Shown here piece by piece: positions 61,670 through 64,000 of a stretch of DNA of 64,000 nt. The DNA is from an uncultured Draconibacterium sp. (GTDB taxonomy: Bacteria; Bacteroidota; Bacteroidia; Bacteroidales; Prolixibacteraceae). Every line of letters begins with the position of its first letter. The first letter of the stretch is position 1. A program made the translations under genes and the position numbers. The stretch spans positions 2,653,001-2,717,000 of the forward strand of contig NZ_OY781981.1 in the NCBI RefSeq assembly GCF_963677565.1, written 5' to 3'. The notes under the pieces are model-generated. The model searched no databases. It saw only the letters and a program-made list of their open reading frames with translations, and was not told the DNA's origin.

Positions 61670-61699
61670 TTGGCAGAAACAAATTTACATTTACCTTTG
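61670..61699 (+). promoter_or_regulatory. rRNA promoter P2
   Basis: TTG (61670-61672), 19 bp, TACCTTTG (61692-61699). Perfect consensus, same GCAGCCGCTTTG downstream as P1. Confidence 0.88.
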
Positions 61700-61845
61700 C
61701 AGCCGCTTTGGAAACGAAGCAGCGTTCAAGCGACATAATGAGAGTAAAAACGAGTGAACAAAAGAGCCGCTAAAACGGTTTTAGAATTCACGTCAAGGCC
61801 ACGAAGATTTAGCGATAAATTTTCGGAAAAAACTTCAAAAAAGTT

Positions 61846-61875
61846 TTGGGAGTTTTGAAAAAGTAATTACCTTTG
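61846..61875 (+). promoter_or_regulatory. rRNA promoter P3
   Basis: TTG (61846-61848), 19 bp, TACCTTTG (61868-61875). Perfect consensus, about 245 bp before the 16S start. Confidence 0.88.
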
Positions 61876-62008
61876 TCGCCCCGTTAAAAGGGAAACGAGT
61901 TCTGGCTGGTGAGAGAGATTTAGAAGAGGAAACGGTCAGAGTAAAAATACAAGAAAGTAGATGACCGGCATTAAGAGGTAAGATTGAGGTGCTGGTTTTT
62001 TTACGCGA

Positions 62009-62020
62009 GTTCTTTAAAAT
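62009..62020 (+). promoter_or_regulatory. boxA-like antitermination signal in the rRNA leader (tentative)
   Basis: GTTCTTTAAAAT resembles the boxA core (TGCTCTTTAA) used by NusB/NusE on rRNA transcripts, and lies about 100 bp before 16S rRNA, the expected place. The match is partial. Confidence 0.35.
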
Positions 62021-62118
62021 TTTGAAGCACAAAAAAGCAAGGTTATTTTTAAAACAACTTTGTTGATTTCTGAGAGACAAGTAAACCTGTAGCGAAAGAT
62101 ATTAAACTTTTTATATTT

Positions 62119-63644
<1,526 letters not shown>

Positions 63645-63781
63645 GGAGCACAGGTTTAAATAAGTTTCTGTGACGAGATTGACAAAAGTTGTCCTTGCTT
63701 TTTTTAAAATATTACACAATGAGTTGCAAAGCGGGAGCTGCGCTGTAAGCCAAAGCTCAGAAGCTTGGCGCTTAGAAAAAC

Positions 63782-63855
63782 AGTCCCGTAGCTCAGCTGG
63801 TTAGAGTACTACACTGATAATGTAGGGGTCCCCAGTTCAAGTCTGGGCGGGACTA
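63782..63855 (+). tRNA. tRNA-Ile (anticodon GAT)
   Basis: Acceptor AGTCCCG/CGGGACT, D-arm GCTCAGCTGG, anticodon stem CTACA/TGTAG with GAT at 63816-63818, and T-arm with GTTCAAG. CCA is not encoded. It lies in the 16S-23S spacer, where tRNA-Ile and tRNA-Ala are usual. Confidence 0.95.
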
Positions 63856-63863
63856 CAAGTCCA

Positions 63864-63931
63864 GTCAACAGTTGACAGTCACAGTAATCAGAACACTGAA
63901 AACTGAGACTGAATACTGCAAACTGAAAGTT
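63864..63931. repeat. heptamer words between tRNA-Ile and tRNA-Ala
   Basis: The spacer reads as phased 7-nt words beginning with G (GTCAACA, GTTGACA, GTAATCA, GAACACT, GAAAACT, GAATACT, GCAAACT), with two 6-nt slips. Similar heptamer phasing occurs in the distant intergenic elements. Confidence 0.7.
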
Positions 63932-63932
63932 C

Positions 63933-64000
63933 GGGGGATTAGCTCAGTTGGCTAGAGCGCTAGATTTGCATTCTAGAGGTCAAGGGTTCGACTCCCTTAT
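63933..64000 (+). tRNA. tRNA-Ala (anticodon TGC), cut by window end
   Basis: The 5' acceptor GGGGGAT, D-arm GCTCAGTTGG, anticodon stem CTAGA/TCTAG with TGC, and most of the T-arm (GGGTTCGACTCCC) are visible; the 3' acceptor lies beyond the window. It follows tRNA-Ile in the rRNA operon spacer. Confidence 0.93.

Overview
The window is chromosomal DNA from a member of the Bacteroidota. I infer a marine or gut-type Bacteroidales/Marinilabiliales lineage (Prolixibacteraceae-like), but the rank below phylum is a guess. The evidence is the Bacteroidota promoter pattern (TTG-N19-TAnnTTTG, perfect three times before the rRNA operon), type IX secretion (T9SS) cargo with gliding-motility C-terminal domains, PorP/SprF-like proteins, lipoprotein alpha-L-fucosidases, and family proteins such as DUF4924.

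Region 1 (1-31.2 kb) is mostly housekeeping. In order it holds: the 3' end of a membrane-anchored LuxR-type regulator; dsbD plus a stand-alone DsbD N-terminal-like protein; a frameshifted M16 peptidase; a nicotinamidase-like hydrolase; an aminotransferase; a small membrane protein; a HAD phosphatase; a beta-barrel/lipoprotein pair; uvrB; a Yip1 protein; smpB; a DEDD exonuclease/udk pair; a Dabb protein; manA; yihA; prs; rplY; pth; an S4 protein; a DUF4924 protein; a DCC protein; an amidase; a 5'-nucleotidase split over two genes; lnt; tRNA-Arg(CCG); an HD phosphohydrolase; and a BFD-like [2Fe-2S] protein. Several gaps hold unusual structured DNA. There are mosaic intergenic elements built from 7-, 8- and 11-nt words (14.35, 15.6-16.5, 22.8 and 24.3-24.5 kb). 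There is also a very regular array of 13 GCGAG-type motifs at exactly 21-bp spacing that flips orientation at its centre (23.58-23.83 kb).

Region 2 (31.1-55.7 kb, all minus strand) is a pair of T9SS giant-adhesin modules. Each is a giant multidomain surface protein followed by a PorP/SprF-like gene. The adhesins are 4635 aa (intact) and about 2573 aa (interrupted by a 2-nt deletion inside a 14 x 249-bp tandem array). The two modules share an apparently identical 2867-bp direct repeat. It covers the last 600 codons of the giant gene, the whole porP-like gene, its terminator, and the 3' tail of the neighbouring BFD gene, which shows the 31-kb copy is the likely donor. The upstream regions of both giant genes are also conserved.

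Region 3 (56.1-61.3 kb) is a short glycan-degradation cluster: a GH29 alpha-L-fucosidase lipoprotein with C-terminal binding modules, an M28 peptidase lipoprotein, and a second secreted GH29 fucosidase.

Region 4 (61.5 kb to the end) is the start of an rRNA operon: three tandem perfect promoters, 16S rRNA, tRNA-Ile(GAT), and the first part of tRNA-Ala(TGC), cut by the window edge.
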